A stretch of 64,000 bases of DNA from Arcuatula senhousia (lineage: Eukaryota > Mollusca > Bivalvia > Mytilida > Mytilidae), in the NCBI GenBank assembly GCA_963971305.1, contig OZ020303.1, positions 46,550,106 to 46,614,105 on the forward strand, read 5' to 3'. The notes under the pieces were generated by a model, which did no database searches, was not told the origin of the DNA, and saw only the letters and a program-made list of their open reading frames with translations. Made by a program: the position numbers and the translations under genes. This document shows, in pieces, positions 1-12,400 of this stretch (its first letter is position 1; the number at the start of each line of letters is the position of its first letter).

Positions 1-164
1 CGACTGATCTTACTTAATCTTAGTTGAAGTAGCTTAATCTAGGATTAACTGAAGTATCTATCATTAAGTTGAGAAAAACTAGGATTTTCTCAAAGTTTTC
101 TAGAAAAACTAAGTTTCAGTTAAACCAAAATTTTCTGAACTTAATTATAGTGACGAGTTAATCT
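1..164. repeat. Repeat sequence split by the hAT insertion
   Basis: This AT-rich stretch repeats variants of TTAATCTTAGTT and TAATCTAGGATTAACT. The same motifs, partly inverted, resume at about 2566-2705 on the other side of the hAT-type element. The two flanks therefore look like one older repeat broken by the insertion. I cannot assign it to a family. Confidence 0.5.
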
Positions 165-430
165 CACAGGCGTTTGGGTCCAGGATTTTATTTTATTATA
201 AATAACGTGTATATAAAAATTTTCATCTCTCTATATACTATTTCCACACAGGCGTTTGGGTCCAGGATTTTATTTTATTATAAATAACGTGTATATAAAA
301 ATTTTCATCTCTCTATATACTATTTCCACACAGGCGTTTGGGTCCAGGATTTTATTTTATTATAAATAACGTGTATATAAAAATTTTCATCTCTCTATAT
401 ACTATTTCCACGTGGAAATAGTATATAGAG
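165..430. repeat. Three 82-bp tandem copies of the hAT left end, ending in a palindrome
   Basis: Units start at 165, 247 and 329 with an exact 82-bp period, and each begins with the element terminus CACAGGCG. The third unit runs into a perfect 38-bp palindrome at 393-430 centred on CCACGTGG. Imperfect inverted sequence continues to about 480. The left end of the element has therefore been amplified and then folded back, so it carries three potential terminal recognition sites. Confidence 0.85.
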
Positions 431-1654
431 ATAGTATATAGACGAGATAAAAAAAAAATATCTACACGTTATTATTTACTACCTATTATAAAAAGATTGT
501 CAGCGATACATCAATTAGGTCGTTTGTTTCCGTCGTTTCTATATTTACAAAAGCTCTTTGCAATGTACATACTTTCACTTTTCACTCGGTGGCTATATTC
601 GGATTCTCAATCTTCGGATTCCCATCAAGGCAATATGGCCGCGACCAGTAGATTATGTGTTCCGCTTCGGATTATATTTTAGTCAGTGTAGCATATCTTG
701 CGTAACTTTAGCGTATAAATGGATATTTGATTTTGGATTGCGAAAATTTACGTAATTGAATAAAGTTTTAAAGGACAAAAATACTAATCGGACACCAAAA
801 ATAAGTTAATCATGCAAAAAAGTTGTACACAGCATCTTCGCATTTCATGCTTTTATGTGGCGGTGTTTTAAAGCAACAATGCGATTCAACTAGATCATGT
901 AGCGTTCTTTATCAGGTTGTGCACATGTTTAAGCGTACTTTCTTATAAATTTTTGACTGCAAAATGTTAATTCATTGAAGATAGTCTATTATCACAGACA
1001 GAAATATAGGTCAATCAGACACACACAATTTAAGCATTTTATTGATTTTTAGAAAATGACAAAATAGCCACATTGGGTCATTCGTCTGTCTTGATCTAGG
1101 TCATTTTAAAATGGATGAATAACTGTGCGGAACCACAGGGGCTTGGATTATAGAGTAGGGGGTCGATTTTTTTAAGCCAATATAAATGACGAGAATCCAA
1201 CCCCCTGTGTGCGGAACATGGATTGCAACGTTCCTGTATAAGTTTGCTTTAGTCTCTATCACAGAGGAGGGACAATCTTTGAATAGGTGACAATCAAAAA
1301 TATTTGAGCAGTTGCGGATGCGGGGAGGGGTTCCGATGTTGGAATTTTCCTCCTTTCCGCCACAAATTTCGCAAGTAACGTGTAGGTTTTCTGCAAAATT
1401 CGTCTGGAACCACCCCCTTTTCGTCATTCGTCCACAGCGGACTTTCTGTGGACCAACCCTTTCAAAAAATTCTGGATCTGGCCCTGTTTGAGTTATAATA
1501 TAATTTATTGCTATTAGACGTAAAAAATTTAAAGGCATACATGTACATTGCAAATTTTCATAAAGAGATCTACATTGGGTTGAAACTTATTCATATAATA
1601 TTATATACTTCAAAATCATAGGCTGATCTGACAAATGATAACCATAAAAGTAGA

Positions 1655-1800
1655 CGATAAATAGATGTGGAATAATTGTACGTGACACAACCAACATAAA
1701 GAAACGGGAATTTTAAAAATCACAATGGAAAACAGCCAGCAGTCTTCAGCATGACCATAAGTCGCTGCTCGTCGTCTTGCATTGGCCCAAGACTAAAAAT
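1655..1800 (+). repeat. Dispersed 150-bp repeat, copy 1 (others at 4795-4935 and 12870-13020)
   Basis: A block running from GATGTGGAATAA through CACAATGGA, CAGCCAGCAGTCTTCA and TTGGCCCAAGACTA recurs at about 4795-4935 in the same orientation and at about 12870-13020 inverted. Copies are diverged by eye. Short open frames across it differ between copies and I do not regard them as coding. Confidence 0.55.
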
Positions 1801-2565
1801 ACAAAAAAGGATGAGTCCAGTTTGCCTTTTGGTCACACTTAGAAAAACGTCAAAATAACAATGTACGATTTTTTTTTACATCTTCTCATGCTTGGAATGC
1901 AACTACATGTTAAAAATAGTAATATTATAAAACGAAAATTGTAAAAATTTCTAGGCAAAAAATATATGTTTGATTTTCGTCTTCGGTATTCCCAGAATCC
2001 CGTTGGTAGCTTTTATTCTCAGAATAATTTGAAGATTGAAACTTTTTTAAACTTAAACATTAAGCTGATTTATAAGTATATATAAAGACCTATAAACAAC
2101 AGACTGTGACATCTTTGATCCAATGTAGACTTTTGTAGAGCTCGATGAGCTGAAGGTTTAAGCAAGCAACAGCTTTTCTCTATCTGCAATAGTTTCCTAT
2201 TTCATCCACTAACATAACCAAACTTTGATGCAGTTATTTTAAACTAAATAGGAGATAATAAAACTACATGTACAATATACTGGATCTAAAAACAAATAAT
2301 GTTTAGGATAAACGCTTACATGACTTAGATTCATCAACATGTTTATCTTAAAATGGCTTAATTTTAGATTGATTTTATAGTAGACTACTTATAGAATTCA
2401 ACAATAAACCTTAGCAGGACCTAGAAATAATAAAGTCTTTTTTTATGTTACTAAAGCAGACCTTTGCCTTTTGTGTCCATAGCGGCTTGCTAGGCAATAT
2501 GCATTAGAGTCCACACTTGTTTATAATACATTAAAATCCTGGACCCAAACGCCTGTGGTTAATCT

Positions 2566-3152
2566 TAGTTTAAGTTAAGAAATTCAAGGTTTTTCTGTAA
2601 CTAAAATTTAGCTATATTAATCTTAGTTTATGCAACTTAATCCTAGATTATGCCCAGTTAAACTAGGATTAAGTAACTGAAACTTTGATTTTCTCATTAA
2701 AGTGTTTACGGCGTGCCATACATATGAAGCATAAGCCTATTCAGACTTTTGTAGATCTCGTTTAGCTGAACATTCATGCAAGCAAAAGTTTTTCTCAGTA
2801 TTTTAAAGTTTTGATCTATGTGCAAAATGATTGTTTTTGTTTGATAAAGGACAACTACTCCTATAAAATTTCATCTGATAAGATTAACCCGATAGAGTTA
2901 CAGAGCTGAATTACTAGTAGCTGATCTTTGAAGCAAGCATAGTGTTTTCTCTAACTAATGCAAATGAATATTAATACACATATTATGCTTGTAGGCATAA
3001 AAATAACCAAAGTTTTCAGTAGAGCTCATAAAGGTGAACTTTTTGTAAAGCAAAGATTTTTTCTGAATCCGTTAGTTTAAAAAAAATATACGGTAGGTAT
3101 CATTGTACTCTGACTGAACTTCCTGTTCAGAATTTTGAGAGAAAAATGTTTA
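2566..3152. repeat. Degenerate tandem-core repeat, no gene
   Basis: After the split repeat (to about 2705) the sequence holds diverged copies of a core resembling ACTTTTGTAGATCTCGTTTAG followed by GCAAGCAAAAGTTTTTCTC. Recognisable cores lie near 2740 and 3010, a further one near 2130 is inside the hAT element, and more lie at 3.8-4.2 kb. No coding potential was seen. Confidence 0.45.
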
Positions 3153-3495
3153 CCAGGGACACAGGGACTTCCTCCCCTCTACCAATCTTTTGTTAGAGTA
3201 AATGTGCGGTACGAAAAAAACACAAGGGAGATACTACTTTCACCCCCCTTTTCTTCAATTCTATTTTCTTTTGATAAACCCTCCATCTCATACCTTTTCT
3301 TATATAATTCGTTTCACAGATGATTTTCCTTTCCAAAACACCCAAATATATCTTCATTCATTGCATTTTGGCCTTAAAATCGGGCTTTGTTCGGGCAATT
3401 TTGTAAAATTTGGCAATCGCTTGTTTTTTTTTTTTTCGTACCGCACATTGACTCTAACAAAAGATTGATAGGGGGGGAAAGTCCCTGTGCCAAGG
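3153..3495. mobile_element. 343-bp MITE with about 60-bp terminal inverted repeats
   Basis: The left arm starts CCAGGGACACAGGGACTT and continues to CAATGTGCGGTACG-like sequence near 3217. The right arm (about 3436-3495) is its inverted counterpart, ending AGTCCCTGTGCCAAGG. The arms are nearly identical over about 60 bp around a short AT-rich centre. I could not settle the target duplication, so the superfamily is open. Short open frames here are by-products of the arms. Confidence 0.7.
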
Positions 3496-3544
3496 GGAAT
3501 GGGTGAGCTAGAAAGTTGGTGTTTTATACCCTAGCAAAACTAGT

Positions 3545-4465
3545 ATGAATAAAGGGCATTGAACATGAACAAGAGGCTCCCATGAGCCCATGAGCCTGAA
3601 TTGCTCATCTGACATGAATGTTTTTTTTTACATTGAAAGGGCTATCAGTTTAATAAGGGGTCATCTGACAACATCAATTAAGTGTAGAGTTCTTTTAGCA
3701 GAACATTTTATAATCAAAGGCTATTTATCATTTTCTAGTTTGCCAATTATAAGCTATAAACAGTTATTTTGACATTAAGAAACCATAACTCTTATAAGGG
3801 GTCATTTAAGAATTCCATTGAATTGATTTTTTTTGTAGGTCTCGAACTAAGCAATATTGTAGTTGAAAGTTTTTCTCTAGTTTTAATGGTTTGCAATACA
3901 GTGGAGAAAGGTTGTGAAAATTGACAATTTTGCATTCTAAGGGGAATACTAGTAACTCCTAAAAGTAAGCTTAAGGATCCTACAACTTTGACCCTACTAC
4001 AGGTTTTGTAGATCTTTATGTGCTTAACAACAAGAAATTTAATTTTCTCAAATATCTTTTACTGTTTTCAGGATATTTAGCTTAACAAGTACAAAATTTG
4101 AAAAAAAAATCAAGAAAAAGGGCAACAATTCCTACATGGGTGGTTAGATTTTCTTTAAATTTTCAGGACATGTAGATCTTGAGGTGCTGAACACTTTTGC
4201 TGCCCTTCTGAATTTTGATATCTGTCACCATTTTTGAGGTATTTGCAAAAACTGGAATTTACCTTTATGTTCTATTTCTACCCATGGCAGCCATGTTTTT
4301 TTACAAATCAAGAATCCAAACAATAATTTGTAGCACTCATGCCAAGGAACAACTATACCAAGTTTGATTGCAATTAAACTTATGGTGTTGGAGGAGTTAA
4401 CACTTGAAAAAGCTAAAGGACATATTGCAATTTGGGTCAGGTGAGCTAAAAAAGATGATAAAATG
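3545..4465. repeat. Molluscan dispersed repeat with degenerate cores
   Basis: The block begins near AACAAGAGGCTCCCATGAGC and ends near GGGTCAGGTGAGCT. In between lie imperfect cores with GTAGGTCTCG or GTAGATCTT followed by TTTTCTC (near 3834, 4006 and 4170), about 165-180 bp apart. It resembles the tandem-core repeats elsewhere in this window. No protein-coding frame is supported. Confidence 0.45.
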
Positions 4466-6480
4466 AACAAGAAATGAAGATGAGAAATAAGGAGGCAGAA
4501 AATCTAGCTTAATCATATGGTGCACTAGTTGGTGGTTCACAAAGGGATCTTTTACATGCATCAAGCATTGCACTCTTCATACATGTTTGCCCACTATGGT
4601 CAGCAATCAGGATTTCCATTTATAAACCTGACAACTCCTGAACACAAGAGCTACCCTTATAATCCACTTATGGTACACACCTGTGTTGCTCTGTGGACTG
4701 AAAACTAACCTGATGCAGAATCCCAAGACTTTTAGTTGTCTCTTGCGACACAAGGCTCTGTTGCAGGCCTATTTGTCAACCAATAGAAAATAATGAGATG
4801 TGGAATAAGTGTATGCAATACAGCCCACAATCAAGCAGCAATTCAGAAAAACCACAATGGACAACCCCCAGCAGCCTTCAACGAAGCCAGAAGGCGCTGC
4901 TTGCGGTTCTGCATTTTGCCCACGGTCTTAATAAAATGCATATAATTCAAATCCAGTCATGAAATAGTCACAGATAGACCCCCTTCTTAAACAAGGAACA
5001 GAAACTTAAAAAGACAAGTACAAGCAAAAGCTTTGTCAAAGATTCTTGGCTTAGGACAGGCACATATAATATGTTGTGGGTTTAAACTAGTTTTTTGGGC
5101 CCAACCTTCCCACTATCAATATTCCTAGACAAGTCATCAGGGGCAGATCTAGACATGTATGGACTAACCAAAAGAGAGGCAAAGTCCAAGTCTTATATGA
5201 AAGTGATTGAGTGCCTGTTGGATCTGAATGCATACTAAATAAATTGTTTTTGTTTTGTTGCATTTTCCATATATTTCTTTGCTAGAGGCAGTTTCAAACC
5301 TAAAAAATGTTTTCACATTAAATTTATTCATAATAGGTTTTCAATACATGTAACAGCACAGTTCAATATCACAGATTCAATTGTAAAGCATTTCATTACA
5401 GTTTAAAAATTAAAATTTAACAAAGGAATGTAAACATATGTAAAATAAAATTATACCATTTATAATTTATGTAATCTTTTACATAAAAAAAGAGAGAGGC
5501 ACAAGATATTCATGAGAAATTTCTTACAGTTTATCCATAAGCAAATACATAGATGCACATCATATGTTTTAATATCATTAAAATACTTAGCAATCAGTTT
5601 TTCTCATAATGAGCTTTTTTGAATTACAACAAATAAAAAAAAACCAAAAAAAAACCCAACTTATAAATTCTTAATACATATATTTCATGCTCATTAAACT
5701 ATTTTTCTAATATAAAATGCATACAATATACAATTTGATGTTTAAATAATACTTAGACCCTGTTGTCTATATAAAAAATAAAACATTTCTAAATTGTATC
5801 AGCAGTATACATGTATATTCTGAAGTGGTGTAAAACTCAAACATTGAACAGTGTTAATCAACAGTGCAGGCTCAATGAATATGTAAATGTAGTTATGACA
5901 GATAAATAAAATAAATTTCTGACAATTCTAGAGATAATAAGTTTATTGAAAGGTTCAAATAAGTTTTTTAAAAGATCCATTCCATTTAATTCATAAAATA
6001 ACTTTAATTCAGAGTAAAAAACACACCACTGTATTCACACAAAAATAAGTTATTGGCTTAATGTGAAGTAACCATACTTGAGGAATAAAAATGTGGCTGA
6101 GCTAAAAAAAAAGTAATTTGACCATATTCTTTAAGCACTACATAACTGTGCTAAGTGTATCATATAACAATTTTTACATTTTATTTTAATTTGGAAGTCA
6201 TTTAAAGACTACAAAAAATAACTTTTACAATTTTTTTATCTGAAAGTCCTTGTGGGCTTTTAAACGCCTTAAACAACTTTTACTATTTTTTTATTTTCTA
6301 ATTTGAAAGTCATTATGGGCATTTTCATCCACCCCATAACAGCTTTTACATTTTTTTGTAGGCCACTGTGGGCTATAAGCAACATTGAATTCATGTAAAT
6401 GGACGGCATCTTATACAACTTCACCACTTCAACTGGCAGGGTATAAATTGTAAAATAACAATAAATGCAAGTTGTAGAAC
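4466..6480. other. 3' flank of the CCDC178 gene, AT-rich, no gene
   Basis: The minus-strand stop codon of CCDC178 is at 6481-6483, so 3' UTR and flank lie here. TTTATT strings near 6290 and 5941 are possible polyadenylation signals on the minus strand. A copy of the 150-bp dispersed repeat lies at about 4795-4935. About three imperfect 80-bp copies of a TGAAAGTC, GTGGGC, CTTTTACATTTTTTT block lie at 6140-6390. Nothing else was recognised. Confidence 0.5.
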
Positions 6481-9400
6481 CTAAGCATTCACAAGTGTCT
6501 GTTGTCTACTGGGTGGCTTGGACATTCCTACAGCTATCGACGTTTTCCCTTGTGACCCCCACGCCACTCGTTTAGCCCCAGCTCCTCCTTGGACCTGAGT
6601 CTGTAAGAACATTGTAATTTGTTTTATTGCTTCGTCCATTTTAACCTGTAGATGTTTGACTTGTTCACTGTTATTGTCGGTTTCACATTCCATCCTATCC
6701 AGCTCGGAACGATTGTACAGTCCTCTGTATTTTAAGTATTCTAACATTGCCACGTGCATTCTTCTCTGTAATGATTGGAGCTATAAAATAGAAAAGCCAT
6801 TGATTAATAATAGAAAGCTATGAGGTCTTCAAAAAGCACTTACTGTGGCATGTAAAATACCGTTAATATTTTAGTGTCACATCCAACATAACTGAAATTA
6901 CAATAGCATATAATGCATAATTTATATATAATTTATATATAAAAAGATTCTAATTTTTGCTATATTTGCAAGGTCCTTAGAAGTGCGAAAATAAAAATAT
7001 GCTAAACATGGATTAACTATACCTTTTCCCTTGGAAAATTTTAAGACCCCGCCCAGAAATGTCCGCTAAAACTAAATATACCACTTTTCCATTACATGTA
7101 TTACAAAATTTTGCTCCTGTCAAAATTACCCATACTACATTATGTGAGTTAGGGCTATTCCAGAAATAAATGTATGGGGGGTCAGAAGGCACTTTTTGAT
7201 ACCCACTATGTTGAATTAGAGGGGTTTTCTTGAGGTTTAGAATAGACAACTAGAACTCGTGTATACCATATTAGATGTTATATTTTGCTCTGATCGTTAC
7301 AACTTGTGACGTTACATAGACTGCGCGATAATGCAGGAAACGGTAACGCTAAGTTACGTTACCAAAATTAATGAAAGTCTATATTTATGACATCCTGGGG
7401 GCCTCAAATGTGAAAATAAAATAATACTCAATAGAAATAAATAGAAATTAGAATAGTTAAAGTCTATTGAAAACATTTAAATTTCAAGAGGATATAACTT
7501 CACAATAGGTCATGTCGTGATTTGTCCTCTAGTTGTTCTCACTTTAGCTGATCTAATAAATCCGTCGCTTCCAGTTAGTGTGTCCTGTATAACTCCTAGT
7601 TTCCACTGAGTTCGTGGATAATCTGACTCGATTAGAACTAGATCACCGTTATTTATACATTGTCCTTTATTCTTCCTGGCCGCACGGTGAAATTCTCTGA
7701 GTCCAGTAAGGTATTCATTAGACCAACGTTTGGCAAAATGGTCTAATAGAAGTCTCTTTCTTTCTAACAGTTTATTAGCACTTGATGAATCTAGATGATC
7801 TATCTCCGCGTTGTGTTTGTCGTAGTCCATCTCCATCTCGATGATCCTTCCGTGCAGTAGATGTGATGGGGTCAGTGGCTCTGGGTCCCGAATATCCGAT
7901 GATATGTACATTATCGGACGGTTGTTGATGATCGTCTCTATCTCCGTGATCAATGTTCGTAACGCTTCTTCGCTGATGAGTGATCGACCAAGCACTTTTT
8001 TCAACGTCATTTTTGTAAGGCCGATCATACGCTCCCACCATCCTCCGTGCCACGGTGCTCCTGCTGTGATGAATTTCCATTTAATGCACAAATTCAGCTG
8101 ACGTTCAATTTCGCTAGATGCATATTGGTGCCGATGCAAAACCGGAGATGACATCTAAACTAAAAACCACCTGTGCAGGACATAGAGGAGTTCTAACGAA
8201 GCTACTGAAGACAGCAGATGGAATCGAAGAGTCGGAACATAGTGTGGGAGAACTTCGTTCGCTGTTGGAGTTAATCAAGACTAAACATAAGACTTTGTTG
8301 GAGCTTAATGATCAAATCTTGAATGCCATAGAGGAAACAGAAGTTGTCAGAGAAATCGAGGAAGTGGGCAGATACGATTATGATATTCAGATGTGCCTTG
8401 GGAAGATTCAGCAACACATTGATAATGTAAGTCAATCTAAAAATCAGTCAGCTTTGAATCCTGGTCACGGCACCAATATGTTGAATTAGAGGGGTTTTCT
8501 TGAGGTTTAGAATAGACAACTAGAACTGGTGTATACCATATTAGATGTTATATTTTGCTCTGATCGTTACAACTTGTGACGTTACATAGACTGCGCGATA
8601 TTGCAGGAAACGGTAATGCTAAGTTACGTTACCAAAATTAATGAAAGTCTATATTTATGACACCCACCATGCATAAAATTTTAATTTTTTCCCCCTTTAA
8701 GTTGCATTTGAGAAATATCTAAAAATACCACCACCCATAGTGCCTTCCACACCCCCATACAATTAATTCTGGAATAGCCCTTACTGTGAAAGTCAGATAA
8801 TTTTTTTCTTGTCAAGATAAAATATATTCTGAACTTCAAATTTTTTTTTTTCAGAAGCAAATAACATCAAATACCTGTGTTGTATCTTTTATTTGCGCTT
8901 CTATCTTGACTCGGTCATCGAAATCATTCATCATAGTATCCTTTGTTATCATGAATTCATTCTGTAGATGTCTATATCTCGAGGCTAGTTTCTTATTGAT
9001 TTCAAGTTTATGTGACTTCTGCACCTGAAATGGAAAAAAAAAGATAATACTATAGAAGCAGAAATATTTGTTAAGGATTTAATTTCATTTTTTTCCTGGG
9101 TAAGAGAAATCCACGAAAAAAAATCCCCACAAATTTAAAATGTTTGGTTGGAGAGTGTACTTCAAAATAAAAAATCCACAAAAATTTGTCCCAACCAATT
9201 TTCAATTTTGTGCTCTTAACTCATGTAACTGCGAATTTTCGTCCCCATGAAAATAAATGATTATACAATATGAATAAGGTCGCAGCCTATAATGGGGACC
9301 AAGATTCCATTTCAGCAGCAGACAATACATCGTGCCATATTGCTGTATTGTTTTCAATGGCGCTCTGAAGGGATCTGAGGCTAAAACAGTAAAATGTCGA

Positions 9401-12400
9401 CTGCCTATTAGGTCATTCATGTGAAAAATATAGGTCACATCCAGCATCCGAAGTATTCATGTGCTTAGCATCACTAGGTGCACCTACCATACCTATATGG
9501 TTGATGTGGCACTTGTCAGTAAGTGAGAATAGACTTTAACCATTCTACTGAAAGTGGTCATTCATGCGGAAAATGTAGGTCACATCTAGCATCCGAAGTA
9601 TTCATGTGCTTAGCATCACTAGGTGCACCTTCCAAACCAATATGATTGATGTGGCATTTGTTATTAAGTGGGAATTTGGAAATATGGGGATTTGGGATGG
9701 ACAAATAGACGGACGGACGAACGAACGGACGGACGGATAGACTGATGAACAGACCCGAACACTTTATGCCCCTCTGCTTTCGTAGAGGGGCATAAAGTGT
9801 TCGGGTCTGTTTATACAAAGCATAAATAATGAAAAAGAACATTTTGTAATGTAAGGAACTTCATATTGCTGGTTGATGGGTATTTTTTGGTTTTCTAAAC
9901 GTTGAAAATTTGTCAAAAACAAGAAATGACCAGATTTTGTTAAACAAGATGGAGATGAGCAAAAAACCTATGGAATTCAACCGCTGATGCTTTATACCTA
10001 ATATCAAGAAGCTGTGATAAGAAGTTGCTGAGAATACTGTAATGAAAATATTTACCCTGCCTTCATTTTGTAATCTGGATTTTACTTCTGTAAAGAGGGG
10101 TGTGGATGGAGGTGTCCTCTATTCTGTATCTTTTTAATTTTTGACTCTCTCTTCTCTATTCTGTTTAAAAATTTGACACTTTTCTTGTTATTCTTAATAC
10201 TTTAAGGATCAATGAATTATTCTCTATTCTTTAAATTTTGGGGCCATTATTCTTTATCTGTTTAAATGTATTTGCTTTGCTATTATTCTTTATTCATTAA
10301 GCCCCATCCTCACCCTCTGTGAATTCTGGTTAAAAATCCATATAACATACCTCTGATTCTGCCAAAAATTTCTTTCTATCATCCATAAATTTTCTGTGGC
10401 TAGCTTCATTGTCTCTTATTCTCCCTATTAAAAACAAGCTGATAATTAAACATGATGCATATTTTCCTAAAAGTTTGATTGGTCTTTGTGGATATGGAAA
10501 AAATTTCATTGCATTTGATTTTGAAATTTAAATTCATCAGGTTTTCATTATTTATAATTAAACATGTAACTCTTACCATGCTTAGAAATTAAAAAATAAA
10601 GAAGGAATGTGTCCATGTGACACAGATGCCCCCGCTTTCCCCCAAACAGGAAGTAGATGTTCGACAGACGTACAGTTTGTCATACTGAACCATCCTACCA
10701 AAATTACTTAGAATGTATAGTTTGTCATACTGAACAATCCTACCTTCATATCAATACATGTTTTTTCTTTTTTAACTACTTAAGACAAAATGATCAAAAT
10801 TATTCAGCTAAATTTCATGAGGCTCAGAAAATACAAAAGCACAGTCATAATATGCATTTATAATTTTCACCTTAGCTTTATATTTAATCTCAGTGTTCTC
10901 CATTCGCCATTTAAGCCGGGTGTGCCGACCACCTTTTTTCCAGAGCCGACCACCTTTCCTTTTGGTAAGGTGGTCGGCAATTTTAAAAAAAAATAATGTT
11001 TAATTAGGTCTGTTACTAATTAAATGAAGACATTGAGTGACACTTTTATAACCCAAGCCAATTAAAACCACAGATCGATAGGTGACCAGCAAACATAAAA
11101 GAAATTTGCCCACAAGGTAAAACAGGAGGTGCTAAGAATAATTTATTGTATGTAAATTTCTTATCATCCAATCAAAAATGGAGAAAATGTAAATAAAAAA
11201 TGACTGGCACGTGTCCAGGCAGTACGACATGCATCCATGTGGTTTATTCAAGGAATTATATATAATTCCTTGGTTTATTCAAAGGTTTTATTGAAAGAAA
11301 AAGAATATTGATATTTACCTTCAACTTAGAAATAGTTTAATCCACAAAAAGAACATAAAACATACAATAAAGTTTGAATTATTGCTGACAAGGATCAAGT
11401 GTGTTTGTTTACATTTGAGCTGTGATCATGTGACTTTTTGGTGGGAAAATTAACATATTGGCTAACCAATAGGAAAAGAAAGATAACTCTAGCCTAAAGA
11501 AAAAAGAAAAGAAAATTCTTAAAAAAGCCTAGATTTAATTAAGGCTATTTTTACTGTATCTTTGTTTGTATACCATGTATAATGTGCATTTTATGGTTTT
11601 ATTAAAACAATCACTCTCTCTGATAAAGGGTTTCAGGGGCAGATCCATTTTTTTTTTAAAAAAAGGGGGTCCTCAGAACAATTGGGCGGGGGGTCGAAAT
11701 TGATAAGGATTAAGCAGTAGAAAAAATCCGGTTGGTAAGTGGTTTTTCAAAACACCCACCTTACCTTTTTGAAAAAAGGAGAACACTGAATCTAATCCAA
11801 CAATTTGTATTACCTAAGACCTCATCATAACTTTTTCTTAGCTCATCGTCAATTTTCTTCATTGCTTCTAGCTGTAGATCTAATTCTTTTCTTCTTTCTC
11901 TGCAAAAAGTTCAAAATCAGAATTTTGCTTACGTAACCTTTTCATTTCAAATTATGACAATATAGATTTTGTCTTTTGAACACTTTCTTCCAAGGTCTTA
12001 TTCATACCTTGATTTAAATTTCATCACAGCTTCATCTGACTCTATTTTAGCTCAAATCAATTATTTAATACACAACAGTATATAAGACACTCCTATGATC
12101 AGTTCTATTCTCATTCTTACTAAATGACCTTCTTAGAGCACTCTCATTTGACTTGTGATAAATGTACCCCCACTCGACCATTCAGAAAACAGGAAATAGA
12201 TGACCTAATGATATGGAATGGAGTGGCACATTACAACTCATTATGTTAAAGATGTATACCAAATTTGAAAAATATCCCTATTGTGTCTCACAACTATGTT
12301 GTGTTCTATGGTCATTACCGGATCCTAAGATGGCAATGAAAGAGGGAGGTTTGGTGCCATAAAACCTGGTTTAACCAACCATTTCATTTGAAATGCCTGT

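Larger units (their letters stand above)
165..2557. mobile_element. Non-autonomous hAT-type element with 8-bp target duplication
   Basis: The left end reads CACAGGCGTTTGGGTCCAGG and the right end (2538-2557) is its reverse complement. Perfect 8-bp direct repeats GTTAATCT lie flush against both ends (157-164 and 2558-2565). An 8-bp duplication with a CAC/CAG-type terminus is characteristic of the hAT superfamily. No transposase frame of plausible length is present in the 2.4 kb. The minus-strand open frame at 1101-1553 has no recognisable domain and I leave it out. The left terminus is triplicated (see 165-410). The interior carries one copy (about 1655-1800) of a 150-bp dispersed repeat and one old core (about 2100-2180) of a repeat that also occurs at 2.7-4.4 kb. 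Confidence 0.85.
7207..8662 (-). mobile_element. Internally rearranged BEL/Pao LTR element
   Basis: Two direct LTR-like repeats, 7207-7392 and 8477-8662, differ at only three positions. They are flanked by CCCAC (7202-7206 and 8663-8667), a 5-bp duplication created inside the Harbinger-like MITE. Read on the minus strand, a primer-binding-site-like TGGTGCCGTGACCAGG directly follows the 8477-8662 LTR, so that copy is the 5' LTR. The body is far too short (about 1.1 kb). It keeps the end of integrase on the minus strand but a gag-like start on the plus strand. It is a recent, internally deleted and inverted copy that cannot be autonomous. Confidence 0.8.
7152..8780. mobile_element. Harbinger-like MITE split by a BEL/Pao insertion
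   Basis: The outer ends GGGCTATTCCAGAAATAAAT and its inverted partner (GGAATAGCCC ending at 8780) are flanked by TTA at 7149-7151 and 8781-8783. Removing the retroelement and one copy of its duplication leaves about 168 bp. Related copies lie at 29817-29936 (flanked by TAA on both sides), 36628-36726 (right-truncated) and 57343-57524. A 3-bp TTA or TAA duplication and a GGGC terminus fit PIF/Harbinger. Confidence 0.75.

Noticed and set aside
1101..1553. 150-codon minus-strand open frame in the hAT element
   Set aside because: No recognisable domain. Composition looks like translated repeat DNA, and it shows none of the hAT transposase motifs.
3240..3500. Small proteins at 3135-3468
   Set aside because: They read through the inverted repeats of a MITE.
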